64,000 nt of DNA from Chimonanthus salicifolius (lineage: Eukaryota; Streptophyta; Magnoliopsida; Laurales; Calycanthaceae). Numbering within the stretch: the stretch's first letter is position 1; every line of letters starts with the position of its first letter. The stretch spans positions 6,034,207 through 6,098,206 of the forward strand of contig CM023536.1 in the NCBI GenBank assembly GCA_013350335.1. The letters run 5' to 3'. Shown here in pieces: positions 1 through 19,405 of the stretch. The notes under the pieces are model-generated. The model was not told the DNA's origin. It saw only the letters and a list, made by a program, of their open reading frames with translations, and ran no database searches. A program made the translations under genes and the position numbers.

Positions 1-437
1 TAATTGTCAATTGTCTTTTTCCTAGAAAATGGCATACTAGTGTGACATGGTTCGTGTATTTCTTATTTGGTGTATCATGCATGGGAAACAAATCTCCCTC
101 TCCATATCATCATCAGTCATATGCGTGCCTGCCGTAGGACCAGAAGATGTAGTCTTCCATATGGTCTTTTCTTTGTTCATTCTTTGAAGAACGTGGAATC
201 CATCTTCTCCCCTCTGATAAAGTATCTATAGACCGCTATGATTATTTAATTAGTCAACTTTGAAGAAGATGTGATTCCACCTCGACAGAGCTAGTAAGAA
301 ATGGCTCCTCAAAGTTATCGAGGCACCTCAAGTTCAGGTTCACAGTTCACTAGCCATCTGAGGCGTGTGAGGCACTTGATCCATCTGAGGGGCGTGAGGC
401 ACGCGAGCCACGCGAGGCAGGGACTCCTCCGACTATT

Positions 438-1413
438 GTAGACGCAGCAGATTCTTGCTAGCATTTCTACTCTGGAGGAAAATATGGAGCAGAGATATGA
501 TCAACAGAAGCAGAGATATGATGAGCTTACCGCAAGGTTGAATGTTATGCAGAGTCAGAATTTAGATACTTTGCAGTTGATAGTGCTTTTAGCACAAAGA
601 GGGGGATAACAGCATTCCTATCTGCAAAACCAGATAGTAGTGTACGAGCAAGGGTATCACCGAATTTGCAGGAGCCGTTCTTCCCCCTATTCGTCCATCT
701 GGAGGGGTCGCTGAACGAGCAGGAGCACTCTTCTGGCACCCCTGCTCGTAATGAATGGAGCAGAGCACCAGTTGGCACCCCTGCTAGTACTAAACGAGCA
801 GGAGTCAACATCTGGCACCTCTGGTCGTACTATTCGACCAGGACCATCAGTTGGCAACCCCTGCTCGTGCTAGTCAATTTGGAGCATCTGTTCTGCCGAG
901 TGGATCGCTGGTTCTGGGCCCCCATTCCTGGGATGATTGGATTAGCATCAGCTTTTGGTCCTTGACTCGTACGACTGGAGTTGCAGCAGCTTCTCGGCCT
1001 CTTACTCATTAAAGTGGATCAGTTGGTACTGGCCCCCGTTCTGTGTTGACTATAGTTGCAGCAGCTTCTCGCCCCCTTCCTCGTTCGACTGCACTTATTC
1101 CATTTGTATGACCTTAGTTTGCATCTCTTGCTTCTGCACATGCTTCCACTGCTCTGATTGTTGCACCAGTTCATGCACCTGTTGCTTCTGCGCCTGCATC
1201 CACTGGTCCGATTGTTGCGCCAATTCATGCACCTGCTGCTTTTGCACCGACCTCCTTTGGTCTAACTGTTGCACCAGTTCATGCACCTTCTGCTTCTGCA
1301 CCTGCCTCCACTGGTCCAACTGTTGCACCAGTTGCTACACCTCCTGCTTCAGTACCTCCTGCTTCAGCATCTGCTGCACCTTTTACCTCTGATCTGGATA
1401 GCTCTTGTATTTG
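438..1413 (+). pseudogene. Decayed repetitive ORF, probably transposon-derived
   Basis: At 438-609 a frame without its own start encodes a Gln/Glu-rich coiled-coil-like stretch (LEENMEQRYDQQKQRYDELT) ending in TAA. After a region rich in Gly/Ser/Pro/Thr codons broken by stops and shifts, the frame ending at the TGA near 1,413 encodes an Ala/Pro-rich repeat of about 18 residues (VAPVHAP.ASAPASTGP). The repeat is visible as a 54-bp minisatellite at about 1,140-1,350. The opposite strand of the repeat is also open and Gln-rich, an effect of the repeat rather than evidence of a gene. A coiled coil followed by a low-complexity tail would fit the end of a plant En/Spm-type transposon protein, but I see no catalytic domain. 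Confidence 0.45.
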
Positions 1414-1579
1414 ATGTACTTTTGATTTTTTTTTTATTGACATGTAAAAGAGATGTAAATTTCATATTTTGAATGAAAATGTTCTATTATTTATTAGATT
1501 TTCATTGTGAATTGGGTCGTTACTTTAACCATGTTATTTTGAATAGATGTTGTTGTAAATTTTATATTTCATTTGATTT

Positions 1580-1845
1580 TCATACTCTCCATAATTACAT
1601 TGAAACTGACAAAAGCATTCAAGAGCATTCCTAACTTAAATATCAGAATAAATCTACTTCATTTTCCACTTAAAATGAATATATTGAAATTGACAAGAGC
1701 ATTTTTAACTTAAATATCAGAATAAATCTACTTCAATTGGAAGCCGTTCAAGACCATGTTTAACATACAAGAGAGTACATTCAAGAGCATTCCTAACTTA
1801 AAATGAATACATTTTCCACTTAAAATAAATACATTTCCACTCCTA
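1580..1845. repeat. Local repeats built on AAGAGCATTCCTAACTTAAA
   Basis: The phrase 'gagcattcctaacttaaa' and the following 'tatcagaataaatctacttc' recur at about 1,620, 1,695 and 1,790 with small changes. No coding sense is seen. Confidence 0.5.
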
Positions 1846-1869
1846 TCTTCACTTCATTGATTCCACCAT

Positions 1870-2263
1870 TGCATGAAATCGTCATTATCTCTAAGATCAC
1901 CAGACCACTGCATAACATTTAAAAAAAATCACATTAGAACATATGGAAGAGTTATATGTCGATTGGTAAATACATATATCAATTAAGGAACGAACTTACT
2001 TCGGTCATTTATGTAGAGTTATATGTCGAATCGTCACCAAAGTTGTAAGATCCACTATCCTGTGAAAAACTCATTGTTTGTGATTCATGGAAATCACCTA
2101 CATTAAGATCAGCATTTAAATCTACACTCGTAGATGCCTGTGTAGTAATTCTATTCGGACAAGTTCTCCTTGTATGACCGATATTTTTGCATAACTGACA
2201 TTTTTTTCCATTTAATTGTTTCTCTACAATCTCAAATGCAGAAGGATATCGACGTGTAGAGTA
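1870..2263 (-). pseudogene. C-terminal remnant of a Mutator-like transposase (CCHC zinc knuckle)
   Basis: The minus frame from about 2,263 to a TAA at 2,009 encodes RRYPSAFEIVEKQ, then a zinc knuckle CQLCKNIGHTRRTC (C-x2-C-x4-H-x4-C), then an Asp/Ser-rich tail. A strong donor-like GTAAGT follows the stop. Further downstream an acceptor-like site precedes a short frame, WSGDLRDNDDFMQWWNQ, ending in TGA near 1,863. Knuckles of the form C..C....H.RRTCP close many plant MULE/FAR1-type transposases. No DDE or SWIM domain is present, so this is a 3' fragment. Confidence 0.6.
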
Positions 2264-2830
2264 AAATCAGAATTGAACTAAGCAAACCCAGATCAATCAG
2301 TCGACCATCAGTCGACTGATTGCATCGACCGATTGGCTGACAGTGATTTTGTTATTTGTGTTGGTTTGAAACTCATATGCACAAGTCTCAAATCTCGATA
2401 CCTTCGTAGTGGTATAAGAGATTTGGAGTACGGATGTGTATCAAGCATTTTGAGTGTCGAAACTGACGAAAAATCAAAACTTGCATAACCTGATATTATA
2501 GCAATTTTACTGTCAAAGACGACCGATCGCTCCTCCGATCAATTGCTCATGGCTGGTGGCGATCAGACCATAGAGCAACCAGTTTTTAGACAGTGCTTTG
2601 AGCGATCTGTCGCTCAGGATAAATTTTGTTCGTATTGGTTTTTAAATTGATTTATGATATCCTATGCTTTTGGATCTCTTGTGTAATCCATATAAACTTG
2701 TGAGGCATTTCCTTTGGACTTGTTTTGAGCCTAAAACTCATGGAGTCATTATCCTAGATTGTTTGTTTAAAAAAAAAAAAATTAGTCGCGTTCCAGGCCC
2801 ACTTCCCGGGTTGGGGCTTGACAAAATTAA
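2264..2830. other. Non-coding repeat region with LTR-like end
   Basis: 2,290-2,600 carries GTCGAC and GATCG-rich short repeats. The end at 2,785-2,824 is, on the minus strand, TGTCAAGCCCCAACCCGGG, which resembles a plant Gypsy LTR start. A similar end is at 36,738-36,775. The other boundary and a target duplication were not found. Confidence 0.35.
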
Positions 2831-3468
2831 ATCTCATCCATGTTGTGTAATTACGAAAATGGATGGATGAACTTGAAAATAAAATAAAGCACTTTATAAT
2901 TTTCCTTTTATATCTATATCTAAAAAAAATTTAATCTCTTTTATAAATATATTTTGGCACACATGTGGTTGAAGTTTCATTACAACTCAATCATTTAACA
3001 ATTTTGACCGTTGAAATATTGATTAAAAATTTACCTTTATTACATCTCTCTGATGGTTGATAAAAATTGTGATTAAAAAATTAATTTGAAATTTAAAGTT
3101 ACCAAATTTTATAAACTTTAAAGCATAGTTCCATCAACTTCTTCATAATATCTTTAGTAAATTTTATAATAAAAAGAATTACATTTTTAATAAATCTCAC
3201 CTATTTGCTCATAAGTAAGAACAATAAGATGCAGTGCAAATCTACAGTTTATAAAAAAAAAATTTGGATTTTTTTTATTGAAGATAGAATTTTGATATGA
3301 GATTTTAAGTTGAATCGGGCTTCAATGATAAAAACTTGAAGAGCCATTCTCAAATCTTTCCATCACTCTCAAGAAAAATAAAAGATGAAACTAATTTTGA
3401 TGAGACTGTTAGACGAAATCAACCTCACAAAAAAAATGATGTGTTAATTGATTTCAAATCGAACATGA

Positions 3469-3610
3469 AATTATTATTTTAAATACTTGCCAAGCTCATT
3501 CTTATCCCAGCTTGGGTCAACAATGACCGGCCAACTCAAAATTATTATTTTAAATACTTGCCAAGCTCATTCTTATCCCAGCTTGGGTCAACAATGACCG
3601 CCCAACTCAT
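3469..3610. repeat. 71-bp tandem duplication
   Basis: A unit beginning AATTATTATTTTAAATACTT and ending near AACAATGACCG occurs twice in succession with a 71-bp period. Confidence 0.85.
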
Positions 3611-5240
3611 CCTGATCTCTTCGTTGTTGACAGTTCCTTGTTCTGATTTTCTTTCCAGTTTGGGCTGCTTCTTTGTTTGAACGGTGAGAGATGGGCTGTG
3701 TGATTGTCTTTCCATTTTGGGCTGCTTCTTGTTGGACGGTGAAACATGTGTCTTTCCATTTTGGGCTGCTGCTTGTTTAAACGGTGAGACATGGGCTGTG
3801 TGGGGTCCACATGGGATTACTATAAAATTGATGTGGAGATAGGTCTGAAACTCGGGTTGGGTTGGGTCGGGTCGAGCTTTAATAAATTCAATTCAACCCA
3901 TGTTAAAATTTATTGAATCCGACCCGGGTCGACTCGAATTGCTGACCGAAATTACTCAATCCGACCCGACTCAAATTTTTTAACCGACTCAATCCGAGGT
4001 GTTGTTTTATAACTTGGTGCACTTGGGTTAGATCGGGTTACGTCGTGTTGATATTAAATTTCTCAATCCAATCAGACCTAAATTTTATGTAGGTTCTTTT
4101 TTTCCCTACCCGAAACATACAAATACGTAACCCGAACCCATTGATTTGTCGGGCTGGCTTAAAACCTAGTCCAAGTTTCACCCCTATGTGGAGATCAGGT
4201 TCATGTGGTGCTGAGTCGGCCGACAACTAAAATATGATGAGTCTTCTTTATGAGCCGCAATGGAGTTCGGGTCCACGAGCCATGAAGGCTCGAGTCAAAA
4301 GTTCATGAGAGTGGGTCAGTTTCTTATGCAGGCCAAGCTGCATATGAATTTTAAGACTCGGGGTTTTAAGTCAAATCACGAGTTTCGATGAAGAAACCTG
4401 ACGCTCTAGGATTCAAGTACAGTTTGAATTCGAAGAACTGCTCTCAGCAGTCTAACTCGGAGAACCTTCTTAAATTTAACTTGAATTGTGGAATCCAATT
4501 TTAATAAAAATATTGAAACATGCACTGACTGAATACAAATAAAAAAATGCAGAAATAATTCCAAATAATCTAATTAAAATTAATTCAACATAAATAACAC
4601 AAATTAAAATCAAAAGGTATGTATCGACTTACCAACCTCAGGAGAAGATTGATAAAGAAAAGCTTCATACTTTACCTTAATTTCAAAATAAATTCAATGT
4701 CTGTAATATTACAATGCTAGGCGATGATATTTATAGGCCTTAATTAAAAATCTAAAAAAGAAGTAAAACCTAAATAATATAAATGGGGATTCGGTCCAGC
4801 CTTTCTCTGCTCTCTCAGATGAACCTTCAAGCCTTCTTCAATAGTTCTCTGCTTGGATCGAACGGCCATAACTTGTATCTTCTTTCCTTTTCTTTACTTT
4901 CTTTATTTTCTTTTTATTCCTTCTTTCTCATTTCACTCCATACCCATACGACATGGTTAAAATTGGTTAAGAAAATCATGTGAAATTATAGCTTCCATAC
5001 GGTCCAACAAGGTGTTAACGTAGAACTTGAAGTGGGGCCTCTCTTCTTGGCATCGGTCCGATCTCTAATTCGACGGATCAATTCATTGATTTTGACAAAT
5101 CAGGTCTTAATCGGGCCATCGTCGGGTTTGTCGCATCCGATGCCTGCATCAATTTCTCAAATTTGATCAATCGAATCCCGATCAAATCACCAACGAGTTC
5201 ATCGCATTCGATGTCTGCATCAAATAAAAGAGTACATATG
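3580..5240. repeat. Dispersed repeat, interrupted copy
   Basis: The blocks 3,580-3,840, 4,186-4,330 and 5,148-5,240 match, in order, an uninterrupted copy at 18,239-18,605. The interruptions are the GGGTCGGG element at 3,841-4,185 and a second insertion of about 0.8 kb at about 4,331-5,148. The function of the host repeat is unknown. Confidence 0.75.
3841..4185. mobile_element. GGGTCGGG inverted-repeat element with 10-bp target duplication
   Basis: The 345-bp element begins AGGTCTGAAACTCGGGTTGG and its end, read on the other strand, is AGGGGTGAAACTTGGAC. It is flanked by perfect ATGTGGAGAT repeats (3,831-3,840 and 4,186-4,195). The paralogous site at 18,389-18,398 holds a single copy of that 10-mer. 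A 9-10 bp duplication points to a Mutator-type non-autonomous element. Confidence 0.8.
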
Positions 5241-6375
5241 AAATAATTTCACAAACTTTGTTCGAATAATTGACGGTGAAGTATGTTTAAGCACCTATCG
5301 CGTGCCACAGGATTCTCCAACCATGTATTTGAAAATTACACTGGATGAAGCAAAATACATAGACATGTGATAGTTGTCGAAATTTACCATCCAAATCACA
5401 ACGATTTTCCAAGCACCCAATGTATCTGCAAATCTCTGTGAATCAAGAAGAAAATATAATCTCCAAACATTCAATGTATCCGCTAATCACAATGGGTCAA
5501 ACAAATATATAAATTAGTAATCAAAATCGAATTTAAATCAAACCATTATTGTGTTATAGCTGAGACCTCTAGATTGCACTGCAACGGCTCCTTGTGCGAG
5601 CCCAGCTTCCCTCTAATTCGCTGTTGGAAATGTCAGGATTGGTTGAATCAGCAAAAATAACCACTCCAATTTCTTAATTTGGTTCCCATTCAACATGGAA
5701 TTCGACATTGACTCGCCTTTGACTCGAATTATTAACTCGGGCTTTGAACGAATTTACAAAATGGTTGGTTTTGCATTCTTAAAAGAAAATATGTACAATG
5801 TGTTTTGAAATTGAAATTCATATATTTACATAAAAAATACATAAATAAATACGAAAGAAATGCGATAATGGTTATCAAAGTTGGGATAATTATGCAAATT
5901 TTGAGCAATTATCACATGTTCCATATCAAATTGATACATGTTGCATATTTTTATTATAACATGACATTGGGTACAATTTATTTCTTTTCTCAATATTATT
6001 TCATAGATTACAATGCAAAATTAGAAGGACCACTTTTATAATCATGTTTGCTTCATAACTGAGAGCAAGCTATTTTGAACTTTTAGAGCCTTTTCTAGGT
6101 CAAGTTTAAGCAGTATTGCAACATTATTTCAATCTTTTGCACCTGGAACCTTAATTATAAAAAGTTCTTAATTCTAAGGGTCAAACTAGATTCTGCAAAT
6201 ATGTAATAGAAATTACATTTTAACCTAGTCCAAATTGGTCTCAGGGCTTTAAGCTTGGACTAATTGTGCTAAGCCCCTAGACCTGCAAACTAAGGTAAGA
6301 TCAAGATGTCCAATCTAATTGAAAAGCAATGTGATTAACCCTTTGGAGCCTGTTTTCAGTGAACTCTAAGTAATA
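5241..6375. other. AT-rich non-coding stretch
   Basis: I see no gene, splice-consistent ORF or clear mobile-element ends here. Confidence 0.4.
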
Positions 6376-6566
6376 TTCCCTTCGTCCCATTTTAGTTGTC
6401 TCATTTGAAATATTTGTATTTTTTAAAGAACTCTCTATATAAGGCTAGCACTCCACATGATCTCATCAATTTTCAACACACTTTGTGCTACTTCAATATA
6501 AATGAGACAACTATTTGAAAACAATTCCAAAATTCATATAGGACAACTAATTTAGGACAGAGGGAA
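6376..6566. mobile_element. Stowaway-type MITE
   Basis: Starts TTCCCTTCGTCCCATTTTAG; the other end is its near reverse complement (GGACAGAGGGAA). Flanked by TA on both sides, as for Tc1/mariner-type MITEs. 191 bp. A sibling lies in intron 1 of gene 1. Confidence 0.85.
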
Positions 6567-8129
6567 TATTAGAACCGAGTTTTGCCCACCAATTACATCA
6601 AGTAAATGCCTTCTTTTAAAAAAATAAATAGAATAAAATATTATTAATTAGATGGACTACTAGAAAGTGAATGTCACAACACATGCAGGTGTGCATTCAA
6701 CTAGTGATACTCTAATCACTCGAGAAATAGATTCTTTGAAAGAAGAAGAAAATGTTTCTATTTATTTTTTTTTTCTACCCCTCATTCTATAAAGAAGAGA
6801 AAAGGTCTTATTTCCTTTGCTCGCACTTTCCATCAACAGGAAAATGATAAACAAGTAAAACAAGCCCCCTTAATAGAATGGGTAAATGTATTCAAATTAA
6901 ACTTTATTTTTTCGAGTCAAGCAAGGGTGAGATTTGAGTTTCTTCCCCAACTCGGGTCTGATTCAATTCGAGTTGACTGTTGTAAAATTATTTTAAAGAA
7001 GCTACTAAGCTCACCACAGTTTTAGAAAAGCTCCACTATTTGATAAATTTTTTAGAAAGACCCTTTGGAGTACGTTTAAAGGTCAAGTTCTCTTTAAAAA
7101 TTATTTATTTTTGTTGCAATCAATTACACCATCTTAATTATCTCATGAAGCCCAAATGAGAGTCTTCCTCATCCATCTTCCTCCTTTACACTCCTCTACT
7201 TGTCATGCATTTGGATTGAATTCAAGTTTAGTTTTGAGATACAAATGATATGTGAAAAAAATATGTTTTAGTTACTCTACTCTCAAAGTGGTGTTGACCT
7301 CAAAATGACCCTTACCCTGATATACATCTAGAAAAATGTCATAGCAAACACCAATTGTTCTAGTAAATTAGGGCCAAGATTTTATTTCTATTTTATGAAT
7401 TATTTTAAAGAGCTATAAGTCTTCTAAAACTATGAAAAACATAGGGCTTTCTTTCAAATAATAATGTTTTTAAGAAAGAGAAACTTTATTTCAAACCTTT
7501 AAGTTGAATTCAATCATTTATTAAATAAATTCACTTGAATAAATGTGTTCATTAGATCAGTCAATGAACTCGACCTAGACTTTAGTTTAATCCCAACAGA
7601 GAAGAAGATGAGGAAGGGATCGCCTATGGTTTGGAGATGTCTATAGATGACTAGAAATAATCTTTGTAGATATAATTTATAATCTACTAGTGGTAGGGAC
7701 TAAGATGAAACGTAGAACATAAAGACAGAGTTAAAACAAAGTGTCAAAATATAAGGTGATGAAGATTTGGTCTTTCATAAGGTAGATTGGAAAAGACAGA
7801 AAATCCAACCCCAATAGACAAGAAAACGGACGACGATGACGATGACGATGATGATGTTGACGATGACTTAATACAAACTATAATTTTCAAATTAGGTATA
7901 GGTTCAATGAACAATTTAACATGTTGGATAAAAAAGTCAAAATCGAAAAATATAATTGACAATTACTACATGAAACATCTCTTTCGCTCAGAAGGATTAG
8001 ATAGTAGAAACTCGAACCATGTGGACCAAGGATTTGCTTATTAATGATCACAAAATATTTATTCTTTATCTATATCATTGGATAGACAAGATGAAAGTTG
8101 TTGGAAATCCAAAGTGCTTATTCATATTT
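6567..8129. other. Intergenic region downstream of gene 1
   Basis: Non-coding. The only distinctive feature is a GAC/GAT trinucleotide run at 7,828-7,867, which produces an Asp-rich or Ser-rich chance frame. The gene 1 polyadenylation signal lies at its right end. Confidence 0.5.
8058..8063 (-). terminator. Putative polyadenylation signal of gene 1
   Basis: AATAAA on the minus strand about 67 bases beyond the stop codon. Confidence 0.5.
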
Positions 8130-16012
<7,883 letters not shown>

Positions 16013-16070
16013 CTTTCTTTCTATGGGTGGGTTGTCTCTGACTCTCTGCTTCGAAGTTCCAACCATTTAC

Positions 16071-16080
16071 TCTTTATATA
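16071..16080 (-). promoter_or_regulatory. Putative TATA box of gene 1
   Basis: Minus-strand TATATAAAGA lies about 60 bases upstream of the gene 1 ATG, a plausible spacing for a short 5' leader. Sequence match only. Confidence 0.5.
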
Positions 16081-16299
16081 CATATGCAGCGAGTTGAACT
16101 CTATAAAATAAATGAATAAATGGGGCGGTGAAAATGAAGCTCCATCTTCGGATTTTTTTTTTTAATGAAGATGGGAAATTTGTCATGTTTGTAAATTTTA
16201 TCTCTAATTTATATTACAATAAAGTATTAATAGTTTAATATGTTGGAGTGTTAAATACATAGGTGGTAAATCATGAGAAACCCAACGTAAAATAAGGCT

Positions 16300-16720
16300 C
16301 GGCATTTAGACACCGCACTATTCTGTCAGCAGACACCGATTTTCAGATTTTGAGTAGAAATTACAATTTTGCCCTTCCACGCGGAATCGACCGATCGATT
16401 CTGCAGTGCATTTTCGCTTCGATCGATCGATCCGTTTTGTGTAGAATTGTGCAATTGATTCTATGGGATCGTGCGATTGATCTCTCAAACACAAACGGAA
16501 GATGCTAGCTGGAGAAATCAATCGATTGAAACATTGTCGTGCGATTGATTCTGGGCTTTTTTACGCAAACACGAGCGGAAGAGGTTTCCTGAATAAATCG
16601 ATCGATTGATGCTTAAAACGATCGATTGATCGATTGATTGATGCTTAAAACGATCGATTGATTCTATTGATTTATGCTACAGTAACTACATTATTTCGCT
16701 TCTTGAGCTTGGAGATTACC
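16300..16720. repeat. ATCGATTGAT-rich region upstream of gene 1
   Basis: CGATCGATTGAT, GTGCGATTGATTC and related strings recur at least ten times between 16,380 and 16,670. There is a duplicated GATTGATGCTTAAAACGATC block near 16,608-16,660. Non-coding. Confidence 0.6.
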
Positions 16721-16726
16721 ACTAAT

Positions 16727-17123
16727 TAGAAGTGAAACTCGGGTCGGGTTTTGGTTGAACCCGCATTATCCGACCCAAAAATCATGTGGGTGTGGTCATG
16801 AAAGTCTGGTCAGTGGGTCAAGTCGGGTTGAGAAGTCAAAAGCCCGTAATGAATTCGAGTCGGATTAGGTTGAGAGATTTGTAAGTTAACCTGACCTGAC
16901 CAGATTAAACCCAACCAGATCCGGTAAAAAATAGGCAAAAGTATGTTCAAAATGCGGGTTTGATTGGGTTTTGGGTTGAGTCGGGTTATAATTCGGGTCG
17001 GGTCGGGTCGGGTCAAGATGTCCGAGTCAAAAGTTTGGGTCGAGTCAGGTCAGGTTCCATATATATTAATAACTTGGGTCGGGTTGGGTTTTAAAAAACC
17101 CGACCCGGCCCGATTTCAGCCCT
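16727..17123. mobile_element. GGGTCGGG element
   Basis: Starts TAGAAGTGAAACTCGGGTCG and ends CCCGATTTCAGCCCT. Flanks ACCACTAAT and ACCACTCAA agree at 7 of 9, again a 9-bp class. The interior is runs of GGGTCGGGT on both strands. Confidence 0.65.
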
Positions 17124-18238
17124 ACCACTCAAAAATTATTTTTAAGTATTTAGTATAAGTAATGTATTTAAAAAAAAAAATGAAATTTATGACTCAACCC
17201 AGCTCAATTTGACCCAAAATAAATTTCTCTTGGGAAGTTGAGCAGAGGCAGCAGCCGAGTTCAGCCAAAAGACAGCACTTACGAGTTACGACTAAACGTG
17301 TGAGGCAGCAGCCGAGTTGAGCTGAAGGGACATGTGAAGCACCAAAAATCAGGAGGGACATGGGCCTCATCTCAACCGTACACCGAGTTCAACAGCACGA
17401 CAAATCAACTTTCTTAAACCTGCTTAGTGCATTGGGAAAAAAAATTAAGAGAGACATGGGCCCTTTTGGGACCAAATCTAAGTGGGTTATTTATTTATTT
17501 TATTTTATATCACCAAGTCAGCTTGAATGAGAGAAGAATAATTTGGAGAAGAAAATCTTAAAGAAAAAAATGAGAGAACTCCGAGTGAGCTGGTACGACT
17601 TTGAATTAAAGTTTGAGTTGGGATGTTTTAATTAAAGTTTGAGTTGGGATGTTTTCAGTTCGAGCCAAAACATTTTGAGTATAAGTTGAGACGATTCAAG
17701 TCTGAGTAAGTACAGTTCAAATTTGAGTCGAAATTATTCAAATGTTATTTAGAGCATTTGAGTCTGAACTAGGTCGAATCGAGATGGGATAACTGAGTGC
17801 AGGAGTCGAGTTATCACATATATTTATAGGTGGTTATATAATTGATGCTAGTATTATTCACGGTTGATTGAATCGAGCAAGATTTGTTTGTGTACTTTAA
17901 ATTAATTTTATATTTTGAATAAAAACTCTTATATTTGTATTTCAATGACACATACTAGCGCACCAAAACCACTTCGTTCCTTGAGATTTGTATGTATATC
18001 ATTCCTTGTTGACCAGAGCATATTTGGCCGATACCATGTGCGACTTTATATTACCTGTGTGGCTCAATAGATAGTTCAATTAAATTATTGTCTCGGACTA
18101 CTTCATTTCATAGTTTATTATAATGAAAATACAGCAACGTGCATGGGCTTCTTTCCTTCTTATTTATTTTTTATTCTTTTTTTTTTTCTCTTTAGTTTTG
18201 CAGTCGACTTTGTCTCTGAGTTGTTGGATTCTACTTGG
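17124..18238. other. Non-coding region with short repeats
   Basis: Contains a duplicated AATTAAAGTTTGAGTTGGGA unit (17,605-17,655) and GAGGCAGCAGCCGAGTT twice (17,245 and 17,300). No gene is seen. Confidence 0.4.
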
Positions 18239-18605
18239 GTCAACAATGACCGCTCAACTCATCCTGATCTCTTGGCCGTTGGCAGTTCCTTCTTCAAAGG
18301 TGTAGATTTTCTTTCCACTTTGGCCTGCTGCTTGTTTGAACGGTAAGATATAAGCCGTCTGGGGGCGACAGGGATGACTACACAGCTGATGTGGAGATGA
18401 GGTTCACGTGATGTTGAGTTGACCAATAATTCAAATCTGATGGGTCTTCTTTGTGAGCCGCAACCGAGCTCAGGTAGTCAGGTCCACGAGCCATGAAGGT
18501 CCGAGTCCAAGGTTGATGAGAATGGGTCAGTTTCTCAAATTTGATCGATCGAATTCTTATCGAGTCACTATCGGGTTCGTTGCATCCTACACCAAATAAA
18601 AGAGT
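18239..18605. repeat. Dispersed repeat, uninterrupted copy
   Basis: Matches 3,580-5,240 without its two insertions, and so serves as the empty-site reference. Confidence 0.75.
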
Positions 18606-19240
18606 GTATGGTACACTCTTCATCTACATATTGATGTGAAATTGATGCAAATCGGCAGAGCGATCTAGCAAAACGGAGATCTCTAGTCTTCACCGAGACT
18701 GAAAGAAGTAAGAAAAGCCTACAACACACGACATGACGAGAGAAGAAAGTTAAATAGAAGGAAAAAATAAATAAATTCTAACTTTGTTTATACCATAATG
18801 AGCAAGTGTGTTGTTTTTCCACCACTACATCATTCTTTTATAAAAACTAAATAAAGAAACCTAAATGAAAGGAGAAAGCTACTTCACTTAGAAAACTAAC
18901 TAAACAGGAAGTTCTAATCTAATTAACAAAAGAAAATATTAAAAAATAAATAAATAAATAAACTTGATGGCATTTACACTTTTTTTTTCAAAACCTTCTT
19001 TTGTTCGAACAATGTAGTTTAGAAAATAGAGATTTCAGGTTCAAATCTTATAGCATTTACAAGGCACCGCTTAATATCATAGAAAGATGAGGGCTTTGGA
19101 GTTCTCTATAAATAAAATAGTATCTACATATGAAATGTTGTTATGTAATTTAGGTTCTCGTCATTCTTACTAAAAAAATATAAGTTCATTTCAATCATTT
19201 GAATTTTTTATTTCCATAGAAATACCTGTCTAACCCACAT

Positions 19241-19405
19241 GGTGTACCCGAGCTTCAACTGGTTGACTCCCGTCTCAAGAAGCGAGAGATTGCAGATTCA
19301 AGCCTCCATGATCTAGCTTTGGTGTGCCCTAAGGGTAGTGAGCTCAACCGTGAGAGTTTTACATCCAGTACTCCACAATTTTCCACACGTAAAATTAAAA
19401 AAAAA
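19241..19405 (+). mobile_element. SINE, family 1, absent from the duplicate
   Basis: Starts GGTGTACCCGAGCTTCAACT and ends CCACACGTAAAATT plus an A run. The copy B counterpart (39,405-39,435) runs straight through without it. Confidence 0.7.

Noticed and set aside
955..1392. 145-codon Cys/Ser-rich frame
   Set aside because: It is an alternative frame across the 54-bp minisatellite; periodic DNA keeps several frames open.
7787..8044. Asp-rich 85-codon frame
   Set aside because: Created by a GAC/GAT microsatellite, with no supporting homology or splice context.
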